The notes under the pieces were generated by a model that made no database searches, was not told the origin of the DNA, and saw only the letters and a list, made by a program, of their open reading frames with translations. 7,676 nucleotides of DNA from Pseudomonadota bacterium (GTDB lineage Bacteria > Pseudomonadota > Alphaproteobacteria > Ferrovibrionales > Ferrovibrionaceae). Numbering within the stretch: position 1 is the first letter of the stretch; each line of letters begins with the position of its first letter. The translations under genes were made by a program, and so were the position numbers. Below are positions 6,401 through 7,676 of the stretch, in pieces. Location of the stretch: the NCBI GenBank assembly GCA_023433835.1, contig JAEYTW010000227.1, positions 1 to 7,676 of the forward strand, written 5' to 3'.

Positions 6401-7654
6401 TCAGCCCCGGTTCTGCTCGATGACGTCTTCGAGCGTGCGGGCGCCGGGGAACTTCGAATTGACCAGCACGGCCATGTTGCCGGGCTTGTGCTGGTTCTTC
6501 CACATCTTGGTATGGGCGCGCGGAATCTCGTCCCAGCCGAAGACTTCGGACATGCAGGGATCGATGCGGCGCTCGATGACCAGCTGGTTGGCCTGGCTAG
6601 CCTGCAGCAGATTGGCGAAATGGCTGCCCTGGATGCGCTTCTGGCGCATCCACACGAAACGGGCGTCCATGGTCAGGTTGTAGCCGGTGGTACCGGCGCA
6701 GAACACGACCATGCCGCCGCGCTTCACCACGAAGCAGGACACGGGGAAGGTCTGCTCGCCGGGATGTTCGAAGACGATGTCGACGTCGTTGCCCTTGCCG
6801 GTCACGTCCCAGATCGCCTTGCCGAACTCGCGGCACTTCTTCATGTAGTCGCCGTAGACCGCGGCGTCCTGCACCGGCGGCAGCTGGCCCCAGCAATTGA
6901 ACTTGTTGCGGTTGATGACGCCCTTGGCCCCGAGGCTCATGACGAAGTCGGTCTTGGTCTCGTCGGAGATCACGCCGATGGCGTTGGCGCCGGCCGTCGC
7001 GATCAGCTGGATCGCCATCGAGCCGAGGCCGCCGGCCGCACCCCACACCAGCACGTTCTGGCCGGGCCGCAGGATATGCGGGCGATGGCCGAACAGCATG
7101 CGATAGGCGGTGGCGAGCGTCAGGGTATAGCAGGCGCTCTCTTCCCAGGTCAGGTGCAGCGGGCGCTTCATCAGCTGGCGGCCCTGCACGCGGCAGAACT
7201 GGGCGAACGAGCCGTCCGGCGTCTCGTAGCCCCAGATGCGCTGCGACGACGAATTCATCGGGTCGCCGCCGTTGCACTCCTCGTCGTCGCCGTCGTCCTG
7301 GTTGCAGTGGACGACGACCTCGTCGCCGACCTTCCAGCGCTTCACGCGGCTGCCCACCGCCCAGATGATTCCGGAAGCATCGGAGCCGGCGATGTGGAAC
7401 GGCGCCTTGTGCACGTCGAACGGCGAGATCGGAATGCCGAGGCCCGCCCAGATGCCGTTGTAGTTGACGCCCGCAGCCATCACCAGGACCAGGACCTCGT
7501 CCGGGTCGAGCGTCGGGGTGGCGACCACCTCGTGCTGCATCGACTGTTCAGGCGGGCCGTGGCGGTCGCGGCGGATAACCCAGGCATGCATCTGTTTGGG
7601 GACATGGCCCAGCGGCGGGATTTCGCCGATGTCGTAGAGCAGTCTCTTATTCAC
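6401..7654 (-). CDS. ccr: Crotonyl-CoA carboxylase/reductase (N-terminal start uncertain)
   Basis: Carries out the NADPH-dependent reductive carboxylation of crotonyl-CoA to (2S)-ethylmalonyl-CoA, the defining step of the ethylmalonyl-CoA pathway, in the cytoplasm. It is a medium-chain dehydrogenase/reductase of 417 residues from the GTG at 7654. Seen: the GroES-like half with AAGVNYNGIWAGLG (60-73) and HIAGSDASG (87-95); the Ccr-typical acidic insertion HCNQDDGDDEECNGGDP (116-132); a Rossmann fold with WGAAGGLG (204-211); VFEHPGE (294-300); QGSHFAN (342-348) and the C-terminal KNQHKPGNMAVLV. The Asn of GVNYN and the His of GSHFAN probably correspond to CO2-pocket residues described for Ccr structures. 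GGAG is only 2 nt before the GTG, the frame stays open to the window edge (7676), and relatives carry about 15-20 more N-terminal residues, so the true start may lie outside. Same strand as mcd; a terminator follows its stop. Confidence 0.95.
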   Translation of the reverse strand: MNKRLLYDIGEIPPLGHVPKQMHAWVIRRDRHGPPEQSMQHEVVATPTLDPDEVLVLVMAAGVNYNGIWAGLGIPISPFDVHKAPFHIAGSDASGIIWAVGSRVKRWKVGDEVVVHCNQDDGDDEECNGGDPMNSSSQRIWGYETPDGSFAQFCRVQGRQLMKRPLHLTWEESACYTLTLATAYRMLFGHRPHILRPGQNVLVWGAAGGLGSMAIQLIATAGANAIGVISDETKTDFVMSLGAKGVINRNKFNCWGQLPPVQDAAVYGDYMKKCREFGKAIWDVTGKGNDVDIVFEHPGEQTFPVSCFVVKRGGMVVFCAGTTGYNLTMDARFVWMRQKRIQGSHFANLLQASQANQLVIERRIDPCMSEVFGWDEIPRAHTKMWKNQHKPGNMAVLVNSKFPGARTLEDVIEQNRG

Positions 7655-7676
7655 AACTCCGAGGCCCCGAGACCGG

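Noticed and set aside
6597..7277. A 226-codon minus-strand frame inside ccr
   Set aside because: It is an out-of-frame reading of ccr with Arg-rich composition and no domain.

Overview
The window looks like chromosomal DNA from a high-GC alphaproteobacterium. The reasons are the GC-rich codon third positions and a ccr-mcd pair of the ethylmalonyl-CoA pathway with strong similarity, by recall, to Rhodobacter and Methylobacterium proteins. There is also a HIG1-type twin-transmembrane protein of the kind common in Alphaproteobacteria. Rhodospirillales is a guess I cannot test here. I see no tRNA, rRNA, insertion sequence, phage gene or CRISPR array.

Left part (1-2917, minus strand): one very large hybrid sensor kinase. 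It has a periplasmic Cache-type sensor between two membrane helices, then HisKA, HATPase_c, two receiver domains and a C-terminal HPt domain. Its C-terminus runs off the left edge. A 134-bp divergent intergenic region (2918-3051) separates it from a plus-strand gene.

Middle part (3052-4570): a plus-strand diiron oxygenase of the AurF/CmlI type, with all seven expected metal ligands recognisable. Next comes a gap holding a striking 14+14 bp interrupted palindrome, then a 64-residue two-helix membrane protein of the PLDc_N type that begins with GTG. It converges, with only 3 bp between stop codons, on a minus-strand 65-residue HIG1-domain membrane protein.

Right part (4622-7654, minus strand): crotonyl-CoA carboxylase/reductase (ccr) followed by (2S)-methylsuccinyl-CoA dehydrogenase (mcd). 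Ccr makes ethylmalonyl-CoA from crotonyl-CoA, CO2 and NADPH. After epimerisation and the mutase step (genes not in this window), Mcd oxidises methylsuccinyl-CoA to mesaconyl-CoA. Together they serve acetyl-CoA assimilation in organisms without isocitrate lyase. A clear intrinsic terminator lies between ccr and mcd, only 34 bp before the mcd start, which raises the question of how the two are co-expressed. A second GC-rich hairpin lies between mcd and the HIG1 gene.

The least explained parts are the orphan AurF-like oxygenase beside a divergent giant sensor kinase, and the palindrome after it. I found no clear evidence of a wholly new multi-gene system.
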